Positions 23,266 through 35,599 are shown, counted from the stretch's first letter. The stretch is 64,000 bases of DNA from Datisca glomerata (GCA_003255025.1 QANY01000011.1:1966123-2030122); one strand, 5' to 3'. The notes: generated by a model not told the origin, from the letters alone. Program-made: numbers and translations.

Positions 23266-24699
23266 AAATTTTAAAGATAATCATATTATTTGTAATGAAA
23301 AGTTATATTGCCTGCTGAGATATTTGTGTCATTTTCTGATTCGTTTGTTGTGCACATTTATTAGGTTGGTTTAATGATTCAGTAATAAATAAATAAAATA
23401 TTACATATTACAACCACGATTGATAGAACAAGCGTCGTCGATAATGCATCATTAATCATGACTGGTAGTTCTATCCACCGTCACCGATAAAGTTTGAATA
23501 ACAACCATTGTCCCCTACCTAACTCACAATGGGTAGTCTAGCCACTATCCATCATTTATTTGCTCCTCTACGCACCAATGTCACTCACCATCTACTTAAG
23601 TTAGAAGACAACGGTTCCTAGACTAACCCGTCTCCAACCCATCGTCGTCAATAATATTTTATTTTTTACGATGACATTTATAGTGGTGTTAAGTGTTGTT
23701 TAACATGATGAAATTTGTCATTTGATCAAGGCCACATTTTTCTTTCTTTTTCCCCAAACACTTTTTTCATATTTAATGTTTAATCCTCTATACTATCTAG
23801 CTCATTTTTAAATAAGACTGTTGGTGATAGGAATCAGCATATGCTCCTACCAGCTAGACTGACACCTTCATCATCCTCATTATCTAACTTAGCCTAACAT
23901 ATATTAAAATAAAATAAAATAAGTCAACAAATGAAAACACAAAAATAAGTCAGCAGAAACTAAAAGAATGCATGTCACAAGCACTATCAAAAATGAAAAA
24001 GACTAAAAATATGCACCATTCCACCACCATGTAGGAGCGATTATGCTGGGGCCCGAGACGCCAAATAATATGTGACCCTTTTACCATCTTGGTAAATGTT
24101 TGTGATAACAAAATTTATTTTCAAGGAAACTTAATCATCTATCACAAGCATGATGCCAACACCAAGAAACTTTTCGAAATCTAGAATGAAGAATGACCAT
24201 AACATAAACAAAATCACCTCCAACCATAATTATCTCCATCCAAATATCCAAGCATATACAATCGCATGACACCACCAATCAACTCAGTCTCGAAAGAAAA
24301 ATATACACTGAGGTGGATAGAAAAACAACCATTAACAAATCCTCCATAAGATCTAAAAATGCCTACGCAACCCGCAGGGTCATGACTACCAAAGGTTTCT
24401 TGATGGACAATAAAATACTTCCAAGGTATACAGGGCATTGGAAGAATGACCCAAATCATAAAAGTACTGATGTGTCAAAAAATCATCTATTGAACTTTAA
24501 ATCATGCCGATCTTAAAAGAGTCCGCCTCACGAATTGAAAACCAAACCAAGGAAATAGGTGCCACAAAGAAAGGTTTCATACTCTAAAATGTGGTTTGAT
24601 TATGAATATACCACACACCCTAGAAGACGGTACTGATATAACATATCTTTATCGCATATGTCAAAGATCTAAGGAAGTATCATCCATCTTGATATCCTT

Positions 24700-25336
24700 C
24701 CTAAAAACATGTAAAATGACATCCCACAGTCCACGAGCAAAAGAACACTCTATTAAGAGATGTCATAACCCTCCTCCACAACACAATAATGTTGATACCA
24801 GGAAGAAAAAATAACCACAAGCATGCAACGTAGAACCAGTAAGAATTTTTCTATGCAATAATTGTGAAGAAGAAAGGATAAACAAAGAGAGTGGAAATAA
24901 ACGACGTCTAAATATGCTTACTCCAACAACTAGAATTACAAACCTCATAAAGAGAGGAAGCCAACTTTACAAGAAACAATACCATCTAAAGAATGTGTCC
25001 AAACTAACGAGTTTGGATCATAGCTAACTATCACCCCTCAATCTCATAAGTAAACATCAGATGAAAAGCATGAAAAGACTTAGGAAGATGTCAACCCCTG
25101 GAATCATTCAACAGAGTTCTCAACCAGTTGTCTATCCAAAAATAAACCTTGGAATGACAACCAACCATCCACATAGACTCAAACATCAAATGAACATAGT
25201 GATATTTTAAGCCTGAGACATAAGAGAAAATATACCACGATCTCGGTGTGTGAACTTGTGTGAAGTAACAGGCTTGAAAGTAAGTAAAAACCATAGAGTC
25301 CTTAGTCAATAACCTCCAAATGAGATTTTTCAACAT
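24700..25336 (-). pseudogene. LINE-2 post-RT region and zf-RVT
   Basis: The frame 25336-25091 reads KNLIWRLLTKDSMVFTYFQA and ESMWMVGCHSKVYFWIDNWL, the segment before zf-RVT. At 24950-24700 the frame reads LLHRKILTGSTLHACGYF followed by LLIECSFARGLWDVIL after a shift. These match zf-RVT motifs (HRKVLT..., ECPFARGIW). An RNase H domain like that of LINE-1 is not visible further down. Confidence 0.75.
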
Positions 25337-25362
25337 TGCCTTGTTAAGAATACAAATGTTCT

Positions 25363-26690
25363 TTATACCAAGACCACCTTCATCTTTATACTTGCAACAA
25401 AACTTTCAAGCCACTTGAATAGACTTATGAGCAACTGAACCCATCTAGAAGAAGTTCCTAATAGCAGAATTGAAATCCTCAAAAGAGAAGAAGGCCAACG
25501 ATAACTTTGGAAAGAATGCATAAATGAACCTTGAATCACTGAGTTAGTGAGACATAACTTATCTGCCATGAATAAAGTTAAACCCTTCCAAGATTCAAGT
25601 TTATTTTTAATTTTAGAAGTCCAAGGAGTCAACCCACGACGTCTAGGAGCACCAACAAAGAGAGGAACCCCTAAATAAGTCATAGAATCTCATCACTTTA
25701 GTATTCAAGACATGGACAAATAATCAGTAATCTAGGTCCTTGAGATCATGCTGCTGCGAAAATAAATGGAGGGCTTATCCCAATTAACACGCTGATAGAA
25801 AAGGGAGCCATAAATCTCAAAAGCATATAAAACCACTTGCAGGTTCTTAGAGGAAGTCATCCAAAAATTTAAAACATCAACTATGTAAAGAAATTGTGTT
25901 AGAGCGCACCTCCATATCAGAGAAGATATTGCAACTAGCAAAAGGTATCTCCTAAAAAAGTCCTCAACCAAATGAAAGACGAGTTGAGAGGGGATCACCT
26001 TGTTGTACACCTCGCGGACACCTGAAAAAACCTTTAGAAGACCCATTATTAATCAATGAGATCCTAGATGAGTAAAAAATATTATTAATCATAGCCAATA
26101 AATGCCTAGAAAAAGCTAAAACACCTCAGAACCTCAAAGAGAAAATGCCAACTGATGGAGTAAAAAAATACGAATGTTAACTTTCAGAGCAAAATGACCA
26201 CCACAACTATTGTTGCTCAAAACATTAAAACATTCAGAAGCACCAACAATATAATCAACAATTCAACAATCCCTAATGAAACCATACCTATTGGAAAAAA
26301 TAATGTGCATGCATATAACAGAAAGACGATCAACAATAATTTTGGTAGAAACTTTAAACAGAAAATTATCTAGAGTAATTGGTTGAAACTGATAAACAGT
26401 AATGGCATTTTGACATCTTCAGAAATGAGGCCTATTTTATGTTTAGATCTAGGAAAACATGACCTATACGAATAGCTCTTGCATGACCAAGAAAAAATCT
26501 GACCCCGCAATATCCCGACAATAATGATAAAATTTACCTTAGAAACCTCCGAGGCCTTGAGCACTGAGATGATCCATTTCAAACATAATCGTCCTCACCT
26601 CATCAGAAAAAGGAATCTGAAGAATCGATGCATTCGCCTAAGCATTTACCAAAGAAGGGATATGCTCCCGAATGATACAAAGATCTAAAC
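25363..26690 (-). pseudogene. LINE-2 reverse transcriptase remnant
   Basis: Blocks in order on the minus strand are REHIPSLVNA, MDHLSAQGLGGFEGKFYHYC (fingers), a region near 25990-26046 matching the motif B surroundings (SGVREVYNKVIPSQLVFHL, where other elements have RGVRQGDPLSPLLF), then YLGVPLFVGAPRRRG, KIKNKLESWKGLTLFMADK and VIQGSFMHSFQSYRWPSSLL. The catalytic motif C is not recognisable in the decayed stretch between 25690 and 25740. Multiple frameshifts and stops. Confidence 0.8.
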
Positions 26691-28399
26691 TAAGATCTAA
26701 CACTACAAGAAATATGGCATTTTACAAGCGGCAGATATCCCTGTGAAAAGTAATCTGCAGGGATCATGCGACGCTTGTTAATGCCACTCGTATTAAAAGT
26801 CTGTGTTTTTCGCGAGGCAAAACGCCTTCTGTGAAGACCTCTGTGGTATCTTGCTATTTACATGATTTTTCGACGCATGTAAAATGTTGTTTAATGAGGT
26901 TTTACGGCACTTGTTACTTTTATTCAACATGTGTTTTTAATTCTCATGAATTAATATTCACAAGTATTTTTGTATCCTATTAAATTTTATACCATAAGAT
27001 TTTTTGAATCTCATTCATATAGTTTTTGTTATAAATTATGCCTCTTATAAAGATATTTTCCTGGCATTTTATAAATACTGTTTTTTTATAATCAATTTAT
27101 ATGCACCTGCATACGTACCTATTTAAACATTCAAAATTAATACATTACTAGACTAAAAGGAATTCAAACATCATTTCATTTTCACAAAGTATTATCTATA
27201 AGTATCATCCATAATTATCATCTAAAAGTATTAGTACTTAGTCTACTAATACAACGTGCTATTCAAAAATAAAAAACATCTTAAAATTTCACACACGCTA
27301 CAAAATAACTTCAAATTTTCACTGTTTAACTCTTCAAACTTTGATGTCAAGTTGAAAAGCCTCAACGGATTGTAGGTCCTTCATTTTAAAGAAAATATAT
27401 AGTCAATGTACTTGTTTAAATTTGTTACAACTAATATACACTACAATTATAATGAATTGAATCCAATGTCATATGAATATCAAATTATGAAAATGTAAAA
27501 TACTAATGCAGCAAATAGATTTCTCACTAGTAAACATTACGAACATATATATAGATACTCAGTAGTAAGAAATGAGGTAGAAGTATACAGATACTCATTA
27601 ATGTAATAAATAGAATCCAACGTCATATTTTTTTATGTTCAAGTTCTAATCCTGCTGAAATTCTAATCACCATTGTTGCCACAAGTACAAATCTAACACT
27701 AGAATGCTATAACACAACACATAACACAGTGATTTATGTTCATCAGATCACAGATAGGGTGGGAGAAGCAGTAAGCCTCAAAATAATAATGTCTCGATTG
27801 ACAAATATAATTAATCTCCATTACTTTTATACTAGAATGCTATAAAACAACAAGATAAACGCAACATACCATAACTTGTAGAATTTACTATTGAGGTTTT
27901 TTTCTAAAGTACTTTTGATATCACAAAACATATTATTGTAGCAGCAAGTATGCAAGACTTTTCTTTTAGTATGAGTTTTCTGAATTGGGGGAGGAATCCA
28001 CAGAATAAACTTCAAACTAGCATCATAGTATGAGAAAAAATCAAAGTATAAAAATGTAACTGGTTTTTTTTATGCTTTAATTTTTTTTTACCAAACTTCC
28101 ACCTCAGACTAAAGTCCTCAGATTTCATCATCTAAAGTATAACAAGTATAGAAAATCTCAAATAATATAATAAATAATAACATAAAAGTGAAAACATCAA
28201 CATTCAAATCTCATGTAGAATAAAACCCTAAGAAAAATCTAGTGTAAAAATGATGGCAGTAGAAGAAGGGGATAAATTATACCATATTGCATATTTTATG
28301 ATGCATAATTTAAAGAAAAAGTAAGACTAAGTCTCCAAAAAGAACATATAATAATCATATATAACACTCTGCAAGTTTTTTAACATATATTTAACACAC

Positions 28400-28476
28400 C
28401 TTCACACTGAAGTCCATCGCCATAGAATCTAGGTTTGATTTGGCAGAATGGGAAATCATTCGTAGATGTGCGTCAG
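28400..28476 (-). other. Exon-like segment with splice signals in CACTA-2
   Basis: On the minus strand a 77-base segment lies between a TATTACAG acceptor (28477-28484) and an AAG|GTGTGT donor (28393-28400). Its open phase encodes DAHLRMISHSAKSNLDSM then AMDFSVK, ending exactly at the donor. I do not recognise the protein. Being on the same strand as the MenG-like fragment, it may be a second captured exon, from the same or another gene. Confidence 0.4.
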
Positions 28477-29149
28477 CTGTAATATGTGCAAAATAGTTTC
28501 TAGTTAGCACAATCATACCAGCATTCCTGACTTTGAGTTGTTAAGATTTCAATTAAATTATTGTCTGAATATAAGGACAAATAAAAATGATGAAACATTT
28601 GGGTGGCAAGATAAGAAAGACTAGTCATTGCATGACATAATTCAAGATGTTAACATCCAACTGCATACCAAATAAAATGTGCGTGTGTATTTATTTCAAT
28701 AATCATTGTCCGAGCACATAGTAAACATATAGGATTAGATCTTTTATCAACTCTCTAATAACAATATATTTTTATTGTCACAGAATCACAAATTTTCGTC
28801 CAGACGAATAAAACTGCAATGACTTAGTAATATTGGACTGAAAAGTTTCCACATATCAAGCAAATCTGGAGCAACAATTTATATGATAGACTAATTGGAT
28901 CAAGTAATGAGATTTAGCTGCACCCTAACACGGTTGATTAAACTAATATTAACCAAAAAGAGTTATGTTTTACTTTCACAGCCTATAAATGATTCATGTA
29001 TGAATGCATATTCTTCGGAGCTCACATACCAAAGCTCAAAGACTAGAATCATTTATAGACTAGTATCAATGTCCATAACAATGTTAGTTTTCTACACATT
29101 TGGTATAGGTTATTCGCAAAAAAAATAAAAATATAAATTACTGAAAAGA

Positions 29150-29282
29150 AAAGTTGGACATTTGGACCAACTTTCTCTGACAACAAGAACGCCAAATCCC
29201 CACTTCCATAGCACAAATCCAATACACAGTCTCTCATCTTCGCTCTGCCAAAAAACTTCAAAACTTTCTCATAATTTTGGTG
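29150..29282 (-). pseudogene. Captured exon fragment of a MenG-like methyltransferase
   Basis: The minus-strand frame reads AKMRDCVLDLCYGSGDLA then FLLSEKVGPN. Plant MenG (demethylphylloquinone methyltransferase, last step of vitamin K1 synthesis in chloroplasts) has AKKGD.VLDLCCGSGDLAFL at its S-adenosylmethionine motif I, so the match is specific over about 25 residues. Cys-to-Tyr replaces one residue of the family motif. Upstream HQNYEKVLKFFGR loosely resembles the preceding HRIWKRMAVSWSG. After VGPN the similarity ends and an A/T-rich, intron-like sequence follows. Only one of several exons is present, so no enzyme could be made. Alternative: another UbiE/COQ5-class methyltransferase, but the DLAFLLSEKVG run favours MenG. 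Confidence 0.7.
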
Positions 29283-30419
29283 TAAAAAGAAAACAAAGTA
29301 ATATCAAATGAGAACAATAAAATCACATATTCACTCCAAGACAATGCAATTGCATGACCTTCTCTAGGTTTGCATTATCTATTTCCATGTGTGAGGTCAT
29401 TGCATGACCATTATTATCAGCTTCCTTCTGAATTGGCACCATGCATTGGAGGGATGCTTCACTCTTTTCTCTCCTCTTTGGATTCACCAACTTATTATAT
29501 ACAGACTGCACTGTTTCCACAATTTCACTTCTCATGCCATCATTTCATATATATTTGTTTTCTAACAATACCAGAGATGCCAGAACATAACATAACTATT
29601 TATCAACAATGATCACATTCAGTTGTTGAGCATACATCAATAATCTATACTGTGTTGATACAAAGTCACAAAATATAATAATTTCTTTATAAAATCGAAG
29701 ACTTACCCAACCCCTTCATATATAGCATCAGATAGTTATCTTGGTTTCATACTTTCAGCTCATGGACGATTAAGTACCATCAACTGTTCACTATCGCAAC
29801 AATATTATTCCGTAATTTCTCATGTAATTTAGTAGATAAGCAGCAACAAAATTTCATTAAATTTAGCAGGCTTAAGTTCAATAAATTACAATTTGCTAAT
29901 CGAAGTCAACGATATGAGAAGTACATGGTTGATACTCAAATTCACTTAATTATTAGGGGTAAATGTGAGACGTTTAAAGAAAAAGGCGTGGGAATTTTAC
30001 AGAATGCAGTTACAGAACATGGTTACAGAACATGAGAAAAAGCGAGAACTTGAAATATTCTTTATTCACCCCATATGGTACTCTCATGATCTTTTCCTAC
30101 ACAAAACTAAACTCTTCAAACTCCTTATTTGCCACCTCTGACTGAAGCATTCCTTATAGTTTGTTAAATTATATGAACTCAATCTAGTCCCTAATTTCTT
30201 AATGGATCTCTATGAAGTATGAGTATGAACAACATCAATATCACTTTATACTGATAAAAGAACAACTATATGATTTTTGGAGATCTTTCACAGATACCAA
30301 CTAATCTCTTTGTTGTAAACAGAAAATTACTAGAAAAATATCAACTCACCATTTGATTCAATGAGTTGAGCAGCATCCTATATTGTTACAGGGGAGACCC
30401 AATGGTCAATATGCATACC

Positions 30420-30625
30420 GAAAGAGAAATTGGGGGTGTTTCACAAAATCTATCCACTATTAGTATATGCAGATTATGCATTAGCTTCCAAATTAGGGGT
30501 GCTTCACAAACGCAGAGTCAATGTATTGAAAAATGTAAGAAATTAACACACATGTCCATCATTAACACCACTAATTAAACCTCAAAAATAAAATACAAAT
30601 TAGGGGTGTTTCACAAACTTACCAA
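30420..30625 (+). repeat. Three copies of AAATTRGGGGTGTTTCACAAA in CACTA-2
   Basis: GGGGGTGTTTCACAAA (about 30432), TTAGGGGTGCTTCACAAA (about 30493) and TTAGGGGTGTTTCACAAA (about 30600) recur within 200 bases, with less similar sequence between. Their role is unknown. Confidence 0.65.
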
Positions 30626-32086
30626 GAGCTTGACACCTCTATAAGGCAATGACTAATTAAGCCCTACCCTACACTTTTCAGAACTCTCAGCGTTGCTTAG
30701 GGCTTACCTCTATCGTGCAGAGAAAAATAGAAACAAAACCAATAATGAGATTGAGATTGTGAGATCGAGATAGGGTAAGATAGAGAAAGAGACAGATCTA
30801 GAGAGAGACTCACCAGTGGCCTGACGCTAAGCAGAGCTCATCAAGGGGGATGGGCGAGGGAGAGCAGTAACAAACCCACACCATCCCATATAGAAACAAT
30901 TTTAGAACAGAGACAATCTTTGAAAATCAAACCCTTATTCTTCACACCAGAAATCAGAATAGAGAGAGTTGTTCGCGACCATTAGAAGCTTCATTCTCTA
31001 AAGAGATGAGAGACGAAGATAGCCGAGGGAGGCAGAGAAAAAATTTACAAAATCAGATATGAGAGAGACAAACCTTACTTGAGAAGCTTGAGGTGAGGCG
31101 AGGGTGAGACTGAGATAGTCAAGACCGAATACATCAACATCTTATCCAAAGCTATGCTCAATTGAATTAAAGATACAAATATAACAACCCAATCTCTCTA
31201 TTTTTCTCTGTATCATTGATATATTAATAAAAAAATCCAAAAAAAAGAAACAACCTCTGATTTACAAGCATTGCTCAGAGACCCAAGCGAATGAGCGAGA
31301 TTCGGGCAAACATATGAAGAAGAATCAGAATCACAAGCCCTTTCAGACAAACATACAAAGCCATGAACGCCAAAGCAAAAAATCCCACCTTTCTATTTTG
31401 TATAATAACCATGGAGCGCCCTAGTATCACAAATGAAAGATGCGAAGAGCCCTTTCCACTCACTTGATCGTGCACAAGGGTATGGAGAAGGAGAGAACGC
31501 AATTTAATTTGTTTCTAAGAGAAAAGGGAGAAAGTAGAGTAAAAGAACTTAACAAAAGAGCTTGTCATCATGAGTTTCAGAGAAATCACACACTATAGCA
31601 AGAAAAATCACACTATGTCACTCCTTATGCAAATAGAGTTGAGAGAGGGAGCTGCAAGAGAGAGCTTCAAGAGAGAATCTGTGACAGAGAGATGACAGAG
31701 AGAGCTATAAGAAAGATTCGAGAAGGAATGGAGCTTCTCGATAAGAAATCAAGATAGAAGAGTGAAGAGGGCAGGGTTTGTGTTTGCAATCGAGAGAGGT
31801 CTCGAGGGTCTGTAGGAATGGTGGATCTCTCTCAAGAAGAAATTGAGAGAGAAGACGAAAGAGGGAAGGGTTTAGATGTGTAGTCGAGGGCCTCTCTTCA
31901 GTAAAACTCACTCCTGCATTTTTTTTCGAGTCTTGCTTCCCTCAAAATTCATCCGCTTAGTTTTTTAGCTTTTAACAGGAATTTTTTTATGGGGTCCATA
32001 AAGACTCTTGTTATTTCGAGTTTTTTATAGAATGAGACTATGAACTCTGTATTTTAATCTTGTAGAATGTCATATTTATTATAGTG

Positions 32087-34370
32087 TAAAAAGAGCTTGT
32101 GATAAAATGATATCACATACTCACCGATCTCAATCAGATCATAAGAAATATCCTCACCAATTTTCATGGAAGAAAGAGTTATTACACTCCCTACACAAAG
32201 AAAGAAAAAATTTACAATTTTGATCACCATCCTTAAGCCATTTGAACGTACTCATTTTTCATTGAATAACATCTTACTGCTCTAATTATATCTAAGTTAG
32301 CAAGAGAATCAGACTCAAGCCAAAAAAGAGTATAAAAAAACACTCAGATCTGATCATATCCTGAATGACTGTCACTTTCTCATTAGCTTTAAAGACATTC
32401 AGGGTAATATTTCACAATACCTCCCAATTCCATTTCCTCAAAACTGCCTTTAGAAAGCTTAAACTTTTGAACAAAAATTCTAGTACCACTACCTACAATA
32501 GAAGTTAACCAAACTGAATGAACTAAGTCTAGGAAAGAGGGATGAGAGAAATCCACATACCTATAAAAAAAAGAACCTAAAATCATGTACCAAGAAAAGA
32601 AGTAGATCAAAGAGTCATGTCCAATTGAGAAAGAACCATACTTTCGTTGCCCTGACCTATCATTTAGTTGTTGATTTACCTTTAGTAACCCTTGTCTATG
32701 GTGGATTTATGATGAAAATAATATTTTTATCTTTAAATATTTTCCAATAGTAACCACCACCCAATCAGAACCTTCCATTTGATCAGCGTAAGAGATTTGA
32801 CCTTGAACCTCGGCATGAGAAAATCTGACTCAATATTTTCATTGTTATACACCGAGTGAGTTGCATCTTCAAGAAGAAAAATTGTACCTTCAATTGGTGA
32901 AAGTCACATATGGGCAACAATAAGATCATTTAAGATGTATACATTACTAGAGTCAGCATGCAATGGCACAATGGAAGAATACAAAAGATCACCTACATGA
33001 GCTAATTTTGTGTCCACATGTGTATCATCATAATTGGACATCTTCCAAATGCGAGGGCTTATCGTCCTATTTGAACTAGAAGAGGTATTCAGCTCTAGAA
33101 TAGGGTCAGTAATAAATTTTGCAGTTATTTCAAGCACGATTTCCTTATTATTGGCACCAAGTGTTGTTATGATGTTTTCTAAAACTCATAAGGCAGGAAC
33201 ATCTCCTGACTTGTCCTTTGGCAAATATTCTTGACGCGCTTTTGGTCTTCCTCTATGTAGTTTTTTATCTTTAGTCTCATTGGTTACATTAATAGTTTTT
33301 TAAACAGTTTGACCAAATGTCCAATAGGCAGCAAGCAGAACAAAAATTTAGAACATTCTCAAAATAAAGAGTTTAAAAAAGTTAATCATCACCAACTTCT
33401 ATCACGATAGATTCTGGCAGTAAATTAGAGGGGTCAACATCAATCAACATGTGAGAAAAATAGCCATATTCTCTCTCAACAGTAGTTCTGACAAATTTAA
33501 ACGGGATATGAATCCCAATTACCACGTTAGAAAGAATATAAGGATGGCTAAATTCCCAATGAAAATTATAAAACCGCATCCAGAATTGAGCATTTGTCGT
33601 ACATTGTATGATGGGGTTAAAATTTGGAGTTCACAGCTGAAGTCTAAGAATCTCATGCTTCCAAGAAAGTGAGTCAATACCCCAAACTCATGTTTTATCA
33701 TCGTCTGAATTTAGGAGTATATGAAAAATCCTCGACCAATATGATACTAACTATAGAGTTTCAATTGTACTTCATAGGCTTTTCGGGTTGATTGAGATTG
33801 CACAGTCATATTTTATCTTTGGCTCAGAAGTGACTGGAACAATAACAGAGGAGGCGACTTCAGCATATGATTTCATGGTTGGATTCTTATCCAAAGGACC
33901 GTCCATGGAAGAACCGCACACATTGTGATCCTTTTGGATTGAAGGGAGTCTTACATGTGAGTGCAACTCTAGAAAAAGATTAGCATATATGAAATAGTCA
34001 TGATGATAGGAGACATAATCAAACACGACCTATTACACATGTATGCGTCTAAGAATCAACTCAAACCAAATTCAACAATATAGTCATGAAATCAATGAGT
34101 AAAAGATACATCCAATCAGCCTGCAAAATCAATCTAAAACTAAAACCAAAATCAAATCAACGTATGGTTCAAGACACTCAAGAAGGACAACTAAGCTCCC
34201 CTCGTTCTCCCATACTTTTCCTAATTTTTGTTACGCAATCGCTATCTTGCTCATTTTTCTATACTCAAAATCCTACGCTTGTGTTACTCCTAATCGATAT
34301 GTTGATGTACTTATTCATAAGGATTTTTCAAGTCCGGTTACTTCGCGCTCTGCTTCTTGGTCAAAATTTA
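32087..34370 (-). mobile_element. LINE-2, 5' part (ORF1 and endonuclease remnant), right of CACTA-2
   Basis: Minus-strand order from 34030 is: ORF1 with SYAEVASSV (33840-33870), LSNVVIGIHIPFKFVRTT and HMLIDVDPSNLLPES (33382-33579), a decayed zinc knuckle (FCSACCLLDI near 33320) and an ORF1 tail. Then comes only the C-terminal part of the endonuclease/linker (32610-32389, reading HPSFLDLVHSVWL), followed by FLCVGSVITLSSMKIGE and YVISFYHKLF up to the CACTA-2 end. Most of the endonuclease is missing, pointing to an internal deletion near 32640-32760. The 5' limit is uncertain. Confidence 0.8.
32904..34026 (-). pseudogene. LINE-2 ORF1 remnant (DUF4283-like)
   Basis: The frame 34026-33772 includes KSYAEVASSVIVPV, typical of the ORF1 N-terminal linker. 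The frame 33579-33382 reads MRFYNFHWEFSHPYILSNVV and REYGYFSHMLIDVDPSNLLP then ESIVIEVGDD, the DUF4283/zf-CCHC_4 core. A knuckle with C-x2-C but no His follows. The frame 33137-32904 continues open without a known motif. ORF1 binds element RNA; this copy is inactive. Confidence 0.75.
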
Positions 34371-35540
34371 TAAATACATAATTCACAAACATTTGATTAC
34401 ATGTAAACTTGGGATGTTGAAAAATTCAGATTCAGACAATCATGATGAGTTGACTCTGAAACCATTATGAAAATGAATGATTAGTAGCTTTTCATATGAA
34501 AAACTACGAATGAAAATTTATAAAGAGAACTTCCATTAGAGAAAATAAGATTTTGATATTTTAGAGAGAATTCTTTCAAAAAATTCGGACCTTTAAAGAT
34601 CATAGAGAAAATCATTCTTCCAACATTGAAATCAATTTTTCACAAACAAAATCAAGGGCTCTTAGATTATGGAACATGTAGAGAGTTCGTTTATGTGATT
34701 TTCTACACGATCTGACATGTGATTCATCACTTGATCCATTCTGGTGCATAATCAAGTAAGTCTACTCAACTCAATATATCTTTTTTTTTTGGTAAATGAA
34801 AATATGTTAACCAAATTTCGGGAAAACATATAATTTTAGTTCCTAGATTTCAAATTTTCCAATTTAGTTACTGTACTTTTTCATTTCGTCCGAATGTAAT
34901 ATTGTTATCATGTTTCCGTTGAATTCACTTAACATATATTTTTAGCAAAAAAAGAACAATGTGTAACTCATAACTAACATGTCTCGTTATTGTAATCTCA
35001 ACAGTGTTTGTCAATCTATCCAAGTATGAACGTTTTTAAACTACTAGAAAAAATGCAACATAATTATTGAAATGTTTTACCGTTAATTGCTGTCAAGTCA
35101 ACTAAAAATGGAGGAAAGATCTACATTCAAACGAAAAAGCATGAAAGAAGATTAAAATCAACTGAACTATTAAACTCACTCGTTTTAGATTATCAAAGTT
35201 AGAACATAAAAAGTGGCTGTCTTTTTTGTCAAAGAAAATATACAAAATAACATGCAAATCTACAATGCACAAACACTTCATTAAAAGTATAAAGCACCTA
35301 AATATTAGTCTAATAAATTGTTTATGGCGGAAAGTAAACCAGTCAATATGCGTCTTTTATTGCGTGAATTTGGATGCAAGATTTCGTTGTAATGTAATTG
35401 TACCATCAATTATTCGTAATATCTACACGTACAAAGAATATATAATATAATTGTTCTTATTGCTAGTACTAATTATATATTTATTACTCATTTTCTCTTT
35501 AAGAGTTTTCCACGTAAATCACGGTGTCATTATTCTCTCT
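34371..35540. other. AT-rich stretch without genes
   Basis: No recognisable coding sequence. A T-run at about 34782-34793 is the only low-complexity landmark. Nothing else supported. Confidence 0.5.
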
Positions 35541-35599
35541 CTCCCTCCAAATTATTCTCTTGATTATCATATTATGATATAAGAAATTCATGACTGTCA

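Larger units (their letters stand above)
17307..23688 (+). mobile_element. CACTA-1: full-length En/Spm element, degenerate
   Basis: The left end is CACTATTACAAATCTGAT at 17307. The complement of the right end (23671-23688) is CACCACTATAAATGTCAT, agreeing at 13 of 18 positions. Both ends are flanked by TTA (17304-17306 and 23689-23691), the 3-bp duplication typical of this superfamily. Subterminal GACGGGG-type units fill 17350-17690, with weaker CCATCGTCGTC-type units at 23430-23650. Inside, a tnpD-like transposase gene (Transpos_assoc, Transposase_21, DUF4218/DUF4216-like parts) reads left to right and is broken by many stops. At 6.38 kb the element has the length expected for a small autonomous CACTA, but this copy is inactive. 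Confidence 0.92.
23990..26700 (-). mobile_element. LINE-2, 3' part (RT to zf-RVT), left of the CACTA-2 insertion
   Basis: Read on the minus strand this is the second half of an L1-type LINE whose first half lies at 32087-34370. The join is exact when CACTA-2 and one TAA copy are removed: protein similarity runs from ISFYHKLF (32090-32115) into REHIPSLVNA and MDHLSAQGLGGF (26540-26670), adjacent blocks in other plant L1 elements. Many stops are present. The 3' boundary near 23990 is approximate; the 300 bases between it and the CACTA-1 end are AT-rich without clear content. Confidence 0.85.
26701..32086. mobile_element. CACTA-2: non-autonomous En/Spm element inserted in LINE-2
   Basis: Left end CACTACAAGAAATATGGCAT (26701) and the complement of the right end, CACTATAATAAATATGACAT, agree at 24 of 28 positions when extended to TACAAG. 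TAA flanks both ends (26698-26700 and 32087-32089). The flanks are the two halves of one LINE, so insertion is certain. No transposase motifs appear in the 5.39 kb interior, so it would need transposase from elsewhere. The interior holds a MenG-like exon fragment (29150-29282, minus) and another exon-like segment (28400-28476, minus), which suggests a gene-capturing CACTA. G/A-rich sequence at 30760-31900 fills the right portion. Confidence 0.92.

Noticed and set aside
29323..29535. 70-codon minus-strand frame (MRSEIVETVQSVYNKLVNPK...) as another captured exon
   Set aside because: It is next to the MenG-like fragment and could be captured coding sequence, but no splice borders or family similarity are convincing.
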